From G965216255 sp965216255 (lineage in GTDB: Bacteria; Bacteroidota; Rhodothermia; Rhodothermales; Bin80), in NCBI GenBank assembly GCA_965216255.1, contig OZ244148.1, positions 3,844,001 to 3,908,000 of the forward strand: DNA of 64,000 nucleotides, in the 5' to 3' direction. Below, in pieces: positions 1 to 9,012 of the stretch. The notes beneath the pieces are model-generated. The model worked only from the letters and a program-made list of their open reading frames with translations, did no database searches and was not told the origin of the DNA. The position numbers and the translations under genes are program-made. Positions within the stretch are counted from its first letter, which is position 1. Each line of letters opens with the position of its first letter.

Positions 1-455
1 CTTGCCAAGTCGCCCGAAAGATCCGGGGATGGAACGAGGTTGATGTCCTGCGGACGCACGGACTGCAAGCCACCGGTGAGGCCTGCCGCGCCTACGGCTT
101 CCCGCTCGGCTTCCACCAAAAGTTCATCCAGGTCGGTGAGTCCGGAATGTATTTCGAAGTTGTACGGACGAATTCCACCTGGCTCAAAGGCCAGCGTGTC
201 GGCATAAAGCCGATAGCCTATGAAGGATCCAGCCAAAAAGTAGCGCCCGGCTTCAATGCCTGAGATGGCGTAGAAGCCGTCCCGGTTCGTGGCAGCGCCC
301 AGAAGCACTCCGCTGTCGTTGGTCAGGATTACGTTTACACCCTGCAACGCTTGGCCGTCTTCGGAGTCAGTAACATAGCCGCGCATGACGGCATTTTGCG
401 CCTGTACCTGCGTCAGGCCCAGGAAAAACAGCAGAAATAGTGATACTGTCCGCAT
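1..455 (-). CDS. TonB-dependent receptor, N-terminal part (partial)
   Basis: The gene runs off the left edge of the window, so only about 151 N-terminal residues are visible. It starts with ATG at 455. A hydrophobic signal peptide (MRTVSLFLLFFLGLTQVQAQ) is followed by a carboxypeptidase-regulatory-like (SusC/RagA-type) beta-sandwich with the usual pattern 'VTDSEDGQALQGVNVIL...NRDGFYAI..GIEAGRY', ending near residue 105. After it comes a 'LDELLVEAE' stretch and a 'VRPQDINLVPSPD' stretch, as seen just before or in a TonB plug domain. Known family role: outer-membrane uptake of large substrates driven by TonB. The substrate cannot be told from this part. No partner SusD gene is visible. The call rests on domain order only. 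Confidence 0.8.
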   Translation of the reverse strand, partial: MRTVSLFLLFFLGLTQVQAQNAVMRGYVTDSEDGQALQGVNVILTNDSGVLLGAATNRDGFYAISGIEAGRYFLAGSFIGYRLYADTLAFEPGGIRPYNFEIHSGLTDLDELLVEAEREAVGAAGLTGGLQSVRPQDINLVPSPDLSGDLA

Positions 456-585
456 AAGTCGGTCCACCCTAATAAAATGTAGCATACGCTGAATAACCGT
501 GGAATACAAGTGCAAGTCCGGTTTGCGTCCCGCTTCCCCCGTGCCAGGAACAGCACAGCCTCCTGCGGATTCCAGCAGAAAGTGA

Positions 586-834
586 ATGCGTGACACCATG
601 CGAAAGCGGCTGCGCCGCATACTGCTTGTAGTCGTACTTATTTTCTTCGCTTTGGTAATGCGGCGCGTGCTCAATCCGTTTGGCGGCAAGGACTACTACG
701 AGCTGTCGCATGGAAATCACGTGCATTACGTGCCCAAGGACCGCGACCCTAGCGTACCCATCAGCCAGTTTCCGAATTCTCCTCCCGGCGCGGATGAGCG
801 GCTGATGCCCGACGGCAGCATATTGCCCAGGTAG
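586..834 (+). CDS. Small single-pass membrane protein, unknown function
   Basis: An 82-residue protein with a basic N-terminus (MRKRLRR), one hydrophobic segment (about residues 11-26) and a hydrophilic tail rich in Pro, Asp and His ('ELSHGNHVHYVPKDRDP', 'PNSPPGADERLMPDG'). This looks like a type II or tail-exposed membrane protein with about 55 residues outside the membrane. The start could be ATG 586 or ATG 598; the second gives MRKRLRR at once and looks equally good. It converges on the AAA ATPase gene that ends at 842. I do not recognise a named family. The strong membrane-anchor pattern and Pro/His-rich tail argue that it is a real gene, but its function is unknown. Confidence 0.55.
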   Translation: MRDTMRKRLRRILLVVVLIFFALVMRRVLNPFGGKDYYELSHGNHVHYVPKDRDPSVPISQFPNSPPGADERLMPDGSILPR

Positions 835-841
835 GGAGCCA

Positions 842-2410
842 TCACGCCTCATCGTCAGCTGCGCTGCCAAGCGAGGACAGCACGCTGCCCATGAGGTCGC
901 TGTAGGTGGCAGCTTCGTTGTTTTCCAGCTCCTTCCCTACCAGCGAATGCTGGTGGAGTCCCTCTAGAACAAACTCCATAGCGGAGGCGCACGCCGCGTC
1001 AGATGCCGGGTGAACGCTCTGCCGTACGAGGGCGCATAGCCCGTCAATCTCGCGGAGCCGGCTGGAATACTTCTTGTCTGGCATATCAGGATCGACAGCC
1101 ACCGAATTGTTTTCGGCGAACCATTCGAGGATGCGGCTGTAGGTACTGCGGCCCTCACCCTTCTGCGAGGGGTCCGGAAAATATCGGGCAAATATGGCTT
1201 TGACGGCCCGCCCGGTCAGGAGTCGGGCCACGTTTTGTGCACCTTCACGCTCGCCTTCATATACCAGTTCCACTTTGCCGGTGATGGCAGCTTCCATATG
1301 CAAGAGGTCGCTTATGCGTACAACCGTGCTGGATTCACCGTTGAGTAGTGCGCGGCGCTCTGCCGTGGACACCAGTGCTTCCAGCGCGGAGCGGGTCATG
1401 CGCGCCGACACCCCCGACTTCTGGTCCACATATTCGCTGTCACGGGCTTCGAATGCGATTTGCTCGATGATCTCCCTGAAGAAATGCGGCACCGCTACCT
1501 CTGGCCCGGAGCCGGAACGTTGCTCCCACGCTTCCTGGCGGGTGATTTCGATACCGATCTCAATCGTCTTCGGGTAGTGGGTAATGATCTGGCTGTCCAG
1601 CCTGTCTTTAAGAGGCGTAATGATGTTGCCCCGATGGGTATAGTCCTCGGGATTGGCCGAAAACACCATCAGAACATCCAGCGGAAAGCGTATGTTGAAT
1701 CCCCGGATCTGTATGTCTTGCTCCTCCAGGATGTTGAGCAGCCCCACCTGGATGCGGCTCTGAAGATCTGGCAGCTCGTTTATGGCGAATACTCCGCGGT
1801 TGGTTCTGGGAATGATACCATAGTGTATTACCTCTTCGTCGGCATACGTCAGGCGGTTGTGGGCGGCCTTGATGGGGTCGATGTCGCCGATTAGGTCGGC
1901 GATCGATGTGTCCGGAGTGGCCAGCTTCTCGCCATAGCGCTCCGAGCGGTGGATCCAGGCCACCGGAGTATCCTCGCTCATTCGGGCAACAAGGTCGCGG
2001 CCATACTTGGACACGGGAGCAAACGGATTGTCATTGATTTCGCTGCCCGCAATGATAGGTACAAATTCGTCGAGCAGGCTGGGGATCATGCGGATCAGCC
2101 GGCTCTTTGCCTGGCCCCGGAGGCCCAGGAGGATCATGTCATGCCGTCCGAGGATGGCGTTATGCATTTGCGGTATAACCGTACGTCCGAAGCCAATGAT
2201 ACCCGGAAATGCCTCCTGGCCGTTTCTCAACTTCTGCATCAAATTCCGGCGTAACTCATCCTTGACGGAATCAACGGTGAATCCGCGCTCCCTTAGTTCG
2301 CCAAGAGTCCTGATGTTTGTCAGCGGCTGGGTCACCTGTCTGGAGATAAACCTGTGTATAATACGATCCGGAGGGCGTCCAATGGCTGATTCTATGCGTC
2401 CTCGTAGCAA
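842..2410 (-). CDS. MoxR/ChlI-like AAA ATPase (magnesium-chelatase-type)
   Basis: A 522-residue AAA ATPase. Walker A is GLRGQAKS (about residues 96-103). The Walker B region is atypical, FAINELPDL near residue 205, with Asn-Glu in place of Asp-Glu. Further on are a sensor-like 'VFSANPEDYTHRG' and an arginine-rich 'ITPLKDRLDSQI'. This pattern is shared by bacterial proteins often labelled magnesium chelatase or sigma-54-interacting ATPase. No chlorophyll or cobalamin genes are nearby, so a chaperone-like MoxR role, often with a VWA-domain partner, is more likely. The longest frame starts with TTG at 2410 inside the end of the upstream lipoprotein gene; a GTG at 2335, just before 'TQPLTNIRTLGELRERG', matches the usual N-terminus of such proteins better. 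Probably co-transcribed with the lipoprotein gene. Confidence 0.75.
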   Translation of the reverse strand: MLRGRIESAIGRPPDRIIHRFISRQVTQPLTNIRTLGELRERGFTVDSVKDELRRNLMQKLRNGQEAFPGIIGFGRTVIPQMHNAILGRHDMILLGLRGQAKSRLIRMIPSLLDEFVPIIAGSEINDNPFAPVSKYGRDLVARMSEDTPVAWIHRSERYGEKLATPDTSIADLIGDIDPIKAAHNRLTYADEEVIHYGIIPRTNRGVFAINELPDLQSRIQVGLLNILEEQDIQIRGFNIRFPLDVLMVFSANPEDYTHRGNIITPLKDRLDSQIITHYPKTIEIGIEITRQEAWEQRSGSGPEVAVPHFFREIIEQIAFEARDSEYVDQKSGVSARMTRSALEALVSTAERRALLNGESSTVVRISDLLHMEAAITGKVELVYEGEREGAQNVARLLTGRAVKAIFARYFPDPSQKGEGRSTYSRILEWFAENNSVAVDPDMPDKKYSSRLREIDGLCALVRQSVHPASDAACASAMEFVLEGLHQHSLVGKELENNEAATYSDLMGSVLSSLGSAADDEA

Positions 2411-3432
2411 TTTCCGCCGGGCCAGGTATAGAGGCGTACCTCGGGAGAGGGCTCCAGGACCGCTACAGCTATCTCGATGCCGCCGCCGTCCGGGCGCACG
2501 GCGATATCAATGGGGTAAAACTGCTTATTGAGCAAGGGCTCCCCATCGAGCAGTATGTGGCAAAGCTTCCCGGCTTGATCGTATACATCCACGCGCACCC
2601 AACCCGGGCGCATGTTTAGCACAAAGAGCGCCGATGCGAGCGCCGCGGCAGAACTGGACAGCAGCGGCGCGCCGCGTGCCGCACCCGAACCAAATGCGCG
2701 TGTGCGATGGAGTATCGGAGAGTCGAACCCGCGCAGCTCAAGCGAGTCCGCTGGCCCGGCAAGGGAAAGGGGCAAGAGGTCTATGGTGGGGTAAAATCCT
2801 GATAGGCTCAGCAACGAGTCCCCCCAAATGCGGAGCATCCCGGCGTGGCGCCACTGCGATCCCGTAAGAGGCCGGCGCGCGCGCACCTGACCGCCTTGCC
2901 CGATGCGGACCACGTATCCTTCCCCCTCTTTCGCCACCACCTTTAAGTACAGGTCCGTGCCCGAGGCAGCCGCATACTGCAGTGCTCCGAGCGGTGCGCC
3001 GCCCGGGATGGGCACCTTGCGCGAGAGCCGGCCGTCGACCATGAAGTCGAAGCGGCTTCGCGCGGGACTGAATACTACGAGCGTGTCGCCGCGCTGCCCG
3101 GCGAGATAGGGCACGTCGGCATCAATCCACGACATCTCCCTTACGGCCACGCCCTCCTGCGAGAAGACGAATACACTGTTGCGCCGGGTATCCCCGACAT
3201 ACGTGAGTCCGTCGGCGCCAAAGAAGACCGTTCGCGGGTACTCAAGGGCTGCATCTACCGGGCCTGTGAGCGTCCCCTTACGCTGAAGCGTATCTGGTAC
3301 GATGCCTGCAGCCAGGCGTTTGGACAGGGAGTCGGCCGCAGTAACGGCACGTGACTCCGTGCGCGTGCAGGAAAACGGCAGACACCCGGCTAGGGAGAGG
3401 GCCGCGAATACAAGCAGCAAGAAACGGGTCAT
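2392..3432 (-). CDS. Lipoprotein, probable beta-propeller
   Basis: A 346-residue protein with a lipoprotein signal: MTRFLLLVFAALSLAGC, with Cys17 as the predicted lipidated residue. The mature part has recurring strand-rich segments such as 'YPRTVFFGADGLTYVGDTRRNSVFVFSQEG' split over blades, resembling 6-bladed NHL-like propellers of Bacteroidota lipoproteins. It would sit on the outer membrane or in the periplasm. The stop codon overlaps the longest start of the AAA ATPase gene by about 19 nt. The HtrA-like protease gene ends 33 nt upstream of its start on the same strand, so the three may form one transcript. No catalytic motif is visible and the function is unknown. Confidence 0.65.
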   Translation of the reverse strand: MTRFLLLVFAALSLAGCLPFSCTRTESRAVTAADSLSKRLAAGIVPDTLQRKGTLTGPVDAALEYPRTVFFGADGLTYVGDTRRNSVFVFSQEGVAVREMSWIDADVPYLAGQRGDTLVVFSPARSRFDFMVDGRLSRKVPIPGGAPLGALQYAAASGTDLYLKVVAKEGEGYVVRIGQGGQVRARRPLTGSQWRHAGMLRIWGDSLLSLSGFYPTIDLLPLSLAGPADSLELRGFDSPILHRTRAFGSGAARGAPLLSSSAAALASALFVLNMRPGWVRVDVYDQAGKLCHILLDGEPLLNKQFYPIDIAVRPDGGGIEIAVAVLEPSPEVRLYTWPGGNCYEDA

Positions 3433-3465
3433 GGCGAAGGCGACGCCTCGGTTCTGTCGGCGCAG

Positions 3466-4698
3466 TCACTCCTGCGCACTTCCTATCTGCACGCCAATCT
3501 CAAGCTGCTGGCCATCCCGTAGAATGGTGTATGTAACGGTATCACCCGGACGGAAATCGTACAGCCGGGCGACATAGTCGTCGTGGTCGTTGACGGCCTC
3601 ACCCTCCAGGGCCACGATAATATCATACTGGGCAAGGCCCGCTGCCGCCGAAGGTGAGCCGTTCTCGACGGCTGCCACCATTACGCCGTCGGCGGTTTCC
3701 AGCTTGAGCGCACCGGCAATGCGGGCATCTATGTCTACGCCGCGCAGACCGGTGTAGTACGATCGATCTACTTTGCCGAATTGGCGAAGCTCGTCCACGA
3801 TGCGCACGGCCTTCGAGGCAGGGACGGCGAAGCCGACGCCAACGGAGCCGCCGCTCTCACTGTAGATGGCGGCGTTGACGCCAATTACGCGGCCCAGGGC
3901 ATTGAGCAGGGGGCCACCCGAGTTGCCCCGATTAATGGAGGCGTCGGTCTGGATCATGTCTCTGTAAATGCGGCCGCCCTGCTGTCCAAGGTGCCTGCCC
4001 GTGCCGCTGACGACGCCCACCGTCACGGTAGGCTCTGCGGCCTCGAAGAGGCCAAACGGATTGCCCAGGGCGATAGCCCATTCCCCTGCGATGGGCATCG
4101 CATCTGCATGGAAGGCGAGGTAGGGAAGTTCCTCTTCAGGATCAACCTTCACAACTGCCAGGTCGGAGGCCCTGTCGGTTCCTACCAGCTGGGCGTCCAG
4201 CGTCCTGCCGCTCGGCAGGGAAACCGTGATCTTTGTGGCATTGCCTACGACGTGGTCGTTGGTAACAATGTAGCCGTCCGGCGAAATCAGAAAGCCAGAA
4301 CCAAGGTTTTGCACCTGCCGCTCCACGATGTGCGGCCGCCTGTTTTCGAAGAATCGACCAAAGAATGGATCGCTGAAGAAATCACCAATAGGGTCCCGAA
4401 CCTGCAGCCGCTGCACTTCAATAACGTTGACGCTTACAATGGCGGGGGATGCCATCTCGACGGCCCTCGTAATGGCGTTGTGGCGGCTGTTGCTGAGCGA
4501 ATCGCTGGCCGCCACCACGCGGTCAAGGACCTGCTGCGGTGGGCGATCTTGTGAAAGTCGCTCCCGTGTGGAAGTGTCCTGGCACCCCATGGTAACCAGC
4601 ACGAGGAGTAGAAAAAGTGGATGCACCGTTCGGTGTATGAATTCCGGGGCAGGCTGAAACGTGAGCCTGCTATTCCGGTTTCTGGCTGGAGCCCGCAT
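3466..4698 (-). CDS. HtrA/Deg-family serine protease with PDZ domain
   Basis: About 410 residues from the ATG at 4698, which overlaps the upstream TGA by 1 nt (TGATG) and is preferred over the longer frame from 4746. The N-terminus has a hydrophobic segment followed by MGCQ, so it may be a lipoprotein. A chymotrypsin-fold domain shows the triad context: His in 'IVTNDHVVGN', Asp in 'DRASDLAVVKV' and Ser in 'INRGNSGGPLL'. One C-terminal PDZ domain follows ('GVMVAAVENGSPSAAAGLAQYDIIVAL' split over strands). Family role: periplasmic degradation or chaperoning of misfolded envelope proteins. Only one PDZ domain is present, like DegS and short HtrA proteins rather than two-PDZ DegP. Confidence 0.9.
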   Translation of the reverse strand: MRAPARNRNSRLTFQPAPEFIHRTVHPLFLLLVLVTMGCQDTSTRERLSQDRPPQQVLDRVVAASDSLSNSRHNAITRAVEMASPAIVSVNVIEVQRLQVRDPIGDFFSDPFFGRFFENRRPHIVERQVQNLGSGFLISPDGYIVTNDHVVGNATKITVSLPSGRTLDAQLVGTDRASDLAVVKVDPEEELPYLAFHADAMPIAGEWAIALGNPFGLFEAAEPTVTVGVVSGTGRHLGQQGGRIYRDMIQTDASINRGNSGGPLLNALGRVIGVNAAIYSESGGSVGVGFAVPASKAVRIVDELRQFGKVDRSYYTGLRGVDIDARIAGALKLETADGVMVAAVENGSPSAAAGLAQYDIIVALEGEAVNDHDDYVARLYDFRPGDTVTYTILRDGQQLEIGVQIGSAQE

Positions 4699-6158
4699 CA
4701 GGTATTTGTCAGTATTGCGCGGGCCGCCAAAGCCCCCGGAGCGCACGTGAGTCCGCCCCCGGGATGCGTGCCACTGCCGCAGAGGTAGAGTCCCTGAATG
4801 GGGGTCTGGTATCCAGTTGATGAGGCCGTGGGCCGCGCCAGGAGTTGATCGGGGGCATGCTCCAGGTGGTACAGGTGTCCGCCTGGAATGCCGAAGCGAT
4901 CTTCGATATCACGTGGAGTCCAGATGCGCGTGGCCACCACATGCTGTTCCAGCCCTGGCACATAGCGGGTAAGGCGTCTGATCACGCGATGCGTAAAGGC
5001 CTGGGCATCGTCTTCATTTGAAGAATATGGGAAGTAGTGGGCCGTTATCGTAACCACTTCGTGGCCGTCGGGAGCCAGGCAGGGCTCCTCGAGGGTAGGC
5101 ACATAGACATCAAGAACGGGCAGGGAAGCAGCCTGTCCGTACTTGACCGCGTCGAATGCCCGCTCGATTTCCATGATGCTGCCGCCCGCCCTGGCTCGGG
5201 CTACCCGTCCCGTATTCTGCCAGCAGAGTCTGGTATCCAGCGCGATGGCAACGTGTGCCGCCGTGCCGCGGCTCCGGATGTGCGCAGCGTCGGCAAAAAG
5301 CGCCGGCCCCACGTCACTGGACCGTAGCAGATCGAGGAAGACCGCCTTCGGTGAGCACGAGGCCACGACGATGGGTGCACCAATGGTTTGGCCGTCCGAT
5401 AGCTCCACGCCGCAGGCCGCCGCGTCTGCCCCCGTCAGGATGCGCTCCACGGCGTGGCCCGTGCGGATGGCGGCGCCGCTTGCGGCCTTTTCCAGGGCCC
5501 GGACCAGGGCCGCGCCGCCGCCGATGACATGGTTTCTATTCAGCGCTTCCTGTTGCAGCAGGCTAAAGGCACCAAAGGCCGACAGTGGCCCGCCAAAGCT
5601 GCAGGCAAGCGTCGGCACGGCCAGTGCCGCCCGTATCGGCTGCTTATCGGTGAATTCGTCCAGGAAGTCGGCAACGCTCATAGGGGCCACGCGCAGAAAT
5701 GCTTCCATGGTCCGTCGCCCCAGGAGCCGGAGGGAGGCGGCGTGCTGCAGCAGCCGGAGCGTGCCACGCTGACCTGAGAGTTCCGGCATCGGATGATCAA
5801 ATACACGGGTGAGCCAGGGGCTGATGGTGTCGCAGAAGGTGCGGTACGCTTGGGTTGGTTCCAGCGCCAGGTTCGGCCCGTCGTCGGACAAGGCGCACAC
5901 CGGCGCGCGCCTGCGCCGCACTTGCAGCCCGAAATCAGCGAGTCCTAATGCTTTAATCACGCTGCTGCGCACGTGCCCACAGTCATGGAGCATGCCCGCG
6001 GTACGATAGCCGGGGTGGAATTCCACCGGGCTGGCCAGGCCGCCTACGTGATCCAGCTTCTCCAGCACCAATACACTGCGGCCTGCGCGGGCCAGAAATG
6101 CCGCAGCCGCCAGTCCGTTGTGCCCTGCACCGATAACTATGACGTCGTATGCCTGCAT
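4698..6158 (-). CDS. FAD-dependent oxidoreductase, PYROXD2/CrtI-like (copy B)
   Basis: 486 residues. The N-terminal dinucleotide-binding motif is VIGAGHNGLAAAAFLARAG with the following acidic 'VLVLEK'. The C-terminal FAD motif is 'IQGLYLCGSGTHPGGGLTCAPG'. This ending is typical of PYROXD2-like amine/phytoene-desaturase relatives. No carotenoid genes (crtB, crtY) are near, so I do not call it phytoene desaturase. It is a paralogue of the next gene upstream; the C-terminal 'LYLCGSGTHPGGG' blocks match closely and the two genes overlap by about 22 nt. The substrate is unknown. Confidence 0.8.
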   Translation of the reverse strand: MQAYDVIVIGAGHNGLAAAAFLARAGRSVLVLEKLDHVGGLASPVEFHPGYRTAGMLHDCGHVRSSVIKALGLADFGLQVRRRRAPVCALSDDGPNLALEPTQAYRTFCDTISPWLTRVFDHPMPELSGQRGTLRLLQHAASLRLLGRRTMEAFLRVAPMSVADFLDEFTDKQPIRAALAVPTLACSFGGPLSAFGAFSLLQQEALNRNHVIGGGAALVRALEKAASGAAIRTGHAVERILTGADAAACGVELSDGQTIGAPIVVASCSPKAVFLDLLRSSDVGPALFADAAHIRSRGTAAHVAIALDTRLCWQNTGRVARARAGGSIMEIERAFDAVKYGQAASLPVLDVYVPTLEEPCLAPDGHEVVTITAHYFPYSSNEDDAQAFTHRVIRRLTRYVPGLEQHVVATRIWTPRDIEDRFGIPGGHLYHLEHAPDQLLARPTASSTGYQTPIQGLYLCGSGTHPGGGLTCAPGALAARAILTNT

Positions 6159-7741
6159 CCCAGGATCGTTTTTGCGGCGAGCTCCCCGCTAGAGCCCATG
6201 ATGCCTCCACCCGGATGCGTGCCAGAACCGCACATCCAGAGGCTATGGATGGGGGTCCTGTAGCGGGCATAGCCTGCGGCAGGGCGCTGGAATAGGAGCT
6301 GCTCCAGCGTTAGCTCACCGTGAAAAATGTTGCCTTCGGTGAGCCCGAACTGCTTTTCCAGGTCCCACGGCGTGAGCACTTGCGTGAACAGGATTCTGTC
6401 CCGCAAGTCAGGCATGTATTCGGCGAGCGTATCAATAACCGCTTTGCCGAACGCCTCGCGCTTCTGTGGCCAGTGGGCAGCGCCTTCGGCCAAATGATAG
6501 GGAGCATACTGTACGAAGCAGGACAGAATGTGCTTGCCAGGCGGGGCAACGGAGGGATCGGTCAGGGAGGGAATCACGGCATTGATGAAGGGCCGCCGGG
6601 AAAACGCCCCATACTTGGCTTCGTCGTATGCCCGCTCGAGGTAGTCCACGTTTGGAGCGATGGCTATGTCGCCCCTTAGGTGGTCACCAATTCCGGGCCG
6701 GCAGGAAAACTGTGGAACGCCGTCCAGTGCAAGGTTGACCTTGCCCGAGCTGCCGCGGAACTTGAGGCGCCGTATGCGCCCGGCGAGCTCGCCCGGCAGC
6801 TTCTGCTCACCGACCAGTCCCAGGTATGTCCGTCTCGGGTCCACGCCTGAGACAACCATCGAGGCCGCTATTTCTTCCCCTGTCTCCAGCACGACGCCTG
6901 TGGCACGGTTTCCCTGCACCCTGATGGACGCCACAGGCGCCTCAAGCCGGATCGCGGCACCGTGCGCCACTGCGGCGCGCGCGCAGGCTGCACTTACGCC
7001 ACCCGTACCGCCCACGGAAAAGCCCCATGACCGGAAGCTGCCGTCCAATTCTCCCATGTAGTGATGCAAGAGCACGTACGCTGTTCCGGGAGAACGGACG
7101 CCCCGGAAGGTGCCAATGATGCCACTGGCGGCGAGGGGCGCCTTGAGCACTTCGGACTCGAACCAGAGGTCCAGAAAATCGGTTGCGCTGAGGGTAAGCA
7201 GCTTGAGATTCAGATGCATGAGTTCCGGCCCGAGCCGCCGCAGCTGTCTGGCCATCCGGATGGTCCCGCGAAGGTCAGCCAGCTTAAGCGAGCCAATATC
7301 CGGAGCCGGGTGGTCGATGATGTCCTTGGCAAACTGCCCCATCCGTGTCATGACGCGGGCAAATTCCGGGTAGACTTCTGCGTCGCGCCGGCTGAAATGC
7401 TGAATCTCCCGCCGGGTCCGGTCTGCGTCGGACCACCGCGCCAGCGAAGATTGTCCGGGAAGGGGCTGGAAGGAGCACTCCATGGGGATGACGCGGTACC
7501 CATGCCGGGCAAGCTCCAGCTCGCGTATGATGCGGGGCCTCAGCAGGCTTACCACATAGGAGGCCACGGAAAAAGTGAAGCCGGGGTAAAGCTCTTCGGA
7601 CACGGCTGCGCCGCCGAGTACGTGTCGCTGCTCCAGCACCAGCACACGCCGGCCTGCGCGCGCCAGGTAGGCCGCGCAGATAAGGCCGTTGTGGCCCGCG
7701 CCGACGACGATGGCGTCGTACGCGTTACGTGCGGCCTTCAA
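6137..7741 (-). CDS. FAD-dependent oxidoreductase, PYROXD2/CrtI-like (copy A)
   Basis: About 534 residues if started at the TTG at 7741, which puts the start just before KAARNAYDAIVVGAGHNGL. The longer open frame to 7888 would overlap the GcvT-like gene by over 160 nt with a low-quality Pro/Ser-rich leader, so I prefer the internal start. Motifs: VVGAGHNGLICAAYLARAG (FAD binding), 'VLVLEQRHVLGGAAVSEELYPGF', and C-terminal 'SLWMCGSGTHPGGGIMG'. It overlaps the GcvT-like gene upstream by 17 nt and the second FAD enzyme downstream by 22 nt, so the three are very probably one translationally coupled operon. The substrate is unknown; a folate-linked amine oxidation is one idea because of the GcvT neighbour. 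Confidence 0.8.
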   Translation of the reverse strand: MKAARNAYDAIVVGAGHNGLICAAYLARAGRRVLVLEQRHVLGGAAVSEELYPGFTFSVASYVVSLLRPRIIRELELARHGYRVIPMECSFQPLPGQSSLARWSDADRTRREIQHFSRRDAEVYPEFARVMTRMGQFAKDIIDHPAPDIGSLKLADLRGTIRMARQLRRLGPELMHLNLKLLTLSATDFLDLWFESEVLKAPLAASGIIGTFRGVRSPGTAYVLLHHYMGELDGSFRSWGFSVGGTGGVSAACARAAVAHGAAIRLEAPVASIRVQGNRATGVVLETGEEIAASMVVSGVDPRRTYLGLVGEQKLPGELAGRIRRLKFRGSSGKVNLALDGVPQFSCRPGIGDHLRGDIAIAPNVDYLERAYDEAKYGAFSRRPFINAVIPSLTDPSVAPPGKHILSCFVQYAPYHLAEGAAHWPQKREAFGKAVIDTLAEYMPDLRDRILFTQVLTPWDLEKQFGLTEGNIFHGELTLEQLLFQRPAAGYARYRTPIHSLWMCGSGTHPGGGIMGSSGELAAKTILGCRHTTS

Positions 7742-8960
7742 CGGGGTTGGAGGTCTTGTGCGGTGGCCGGTAGAACTGTGGTTTGCAAACGGTCGCCGTA
7801 ACGGTGTAGCGGACATGCTCCACGGTAAGCTCACACTGCAGGCGGCTGCCAAGGCCGGCGAAGGGCGTGCGTACGGTCGCCAGCGCAATGTTCTTCTGCA
7901 GCGTCGGAGACCATGTAGCGCTCGTCACGTAGCCGATCTGTCGCTGCCGGTCGCGGTCACGGTATATGGGCACGGACCGGCGGCGGGCTGCACTGCCAAC
8001 GTGGGGAGGCAGGCCGTGGCTGGCGTACAGGCGCTCCGTTTCCTGCCAGTCCAGCTCCAGCCCGACCAGCGCCCAGACAGAGCCCCGCTGCTGCTCCCTC
8101 TGGAGTGCACGCTGGCCAATGAACGGATTGCGGCCCAGCTCTACGGTCCATCCCAGGGCAATCTCGTAGGGCGAGGATTTCCGGCTATCTATCAGCGCAT
8201 GGAGTGCATTATAGTAATCGACGTTCTTGAGTATCAACCCCGCCTCGATGCGGCAGATGTCCAGAGCCATAAGGCCGGCAGGACGCAGCGCATACCTTCT
8301 TCCGGCTCCCACAAGCGCATCCCAGATGGGAAGCGCATGCTCGCGGTCCATCCAAAGTTCGAACCCCAGGTCGCCTGTATAGCCCGTGCGCGAAACCCAC
8401 ACCGGTGCAGATTCTATCCGGGCTGGGGCGGTCTCGAAAAAGCGAAGGCCGCCGGCGTCACAGACTTGATCCAGCACGGCACGTGAAGCCGGTCCCTGCA
8501 GCGCAAGCGCTGCGAGGCAGTCTGTCACCTCTTCTAGCTCAACGCGGTATCCCCGCCGGTGCCGGCTGAACCAGGCATAGCAGGGTTCCGCCGAGGTGAC
8601 GAAGAAATCCTCCTCCCCGCGCCGCATCGCCACGCCATCATCTATCACCTTGCCGTCCCCGTCACACCAGCACAGATACGCGGCGTTTCCCACGGCCAGC
8701 CGCGTCAGGTCCCGTACCATGATATGGGAAAGAAACGCGGCGCTGTCAGGTCCAGAGACGCGGTATTTGAACAGTGGCGTAACATCGATTAGCCCAGCTG
8801 CGGCACGAATGGCAAAATATTCTGCTTCGTGATGCAGCACGAAGCTACCGGGAGCAGCGTAGCCCGACCACGCTTCCCAGTGCATGGTTTCCGACAAGGT
8901 CAGATGCCGCGGAAAGAATGGAGTCTTGTGCACGTCGGGAGCTCTAGATGCCGTCGGCAC
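7725..8960 (-). CDS. GcvT-like aminomethyltransferase family protein
   Basis: 411 residues with the two-part GcvT/YgfZ fold: 'AGLIDVTPLFKYRVSGPDSAAFL' near residues 56-78, 'CDGDGKVIDDGVAMRRGEEDFFVTS' split over the central region, 'ALQGPASRAVL', and 'SRTGYTGDLGFELWM', which matches the 'TGYTGE-G-E' signature of tetrahydrofolate-binding T-proteins. Family role: transfer of a one-carbon unit to tetrahydrofolate, or in fused forms oxidative demethylation of glycine derivatives. It heads an overlapping trio with two FAD oxidoreductases, unlike the normal gcvT-gcvH-gcvP setting, so it is probably not the housekeeping T-protein. It is divergent from galK; only about 50 bp separate the starts. Confidence 0.8.
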   Translation of the reverse strand: MPTASRAPDVHKTPFFPRHLTLSETMHWEAWSGYAAPGSFVLHHEAEYFAIRAAAGLIDVTPLFKYRVSGPDSAAFLSHIMVRDLTRLAVGNAAYLCWCDGDGKVIDDGVAMRRGEEDFFVTSAEPCYAWFSRHRRGYRVELEEVTDCLAALALQGPASRAVLDQVCDAGGLRFFETAPARIESAPVWVSRTGYTGDLGFELWMDREHALPIWDALVGAGRRYALRPAGLMALDICRIEAGLILKNVDYYNALHALIDSRKSSPYEIALGWTVELGRNPFIGQRALQREQQRGSVWALVGLELDWQETERLYASHGLPPHVGSAARRRSVPIYRDRDRQRQIGYVTSATWSPTLQKNIALATVRTPFAGLGSRLQCELTVEHVRYTVTATVCKPQFYRPPHKTSNPVEGRT

Positions 8961-9012
8961 GCAGGAGGAAACGTGCGTACCTTACTCACAAAGTAGGCAA
9001 GTTCAGACAGAC

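Noticed and set aside
842..2410. Magnesium chelatase (chlorophyll synthesis) function
   Set aside because: The ATPase resembles that family but no other pigment genes are present and the Walker B region differs; kept as MoxR/ChlI-like only.
4698..7741. Phytoene desaturase pair for carotenoid synthesis
   Set aside because: No crtB, crtY or other carotenoid genes nearby, and the C-terminal 'CGSGTHPGGG' fits PYROXD2-like enzymes better.
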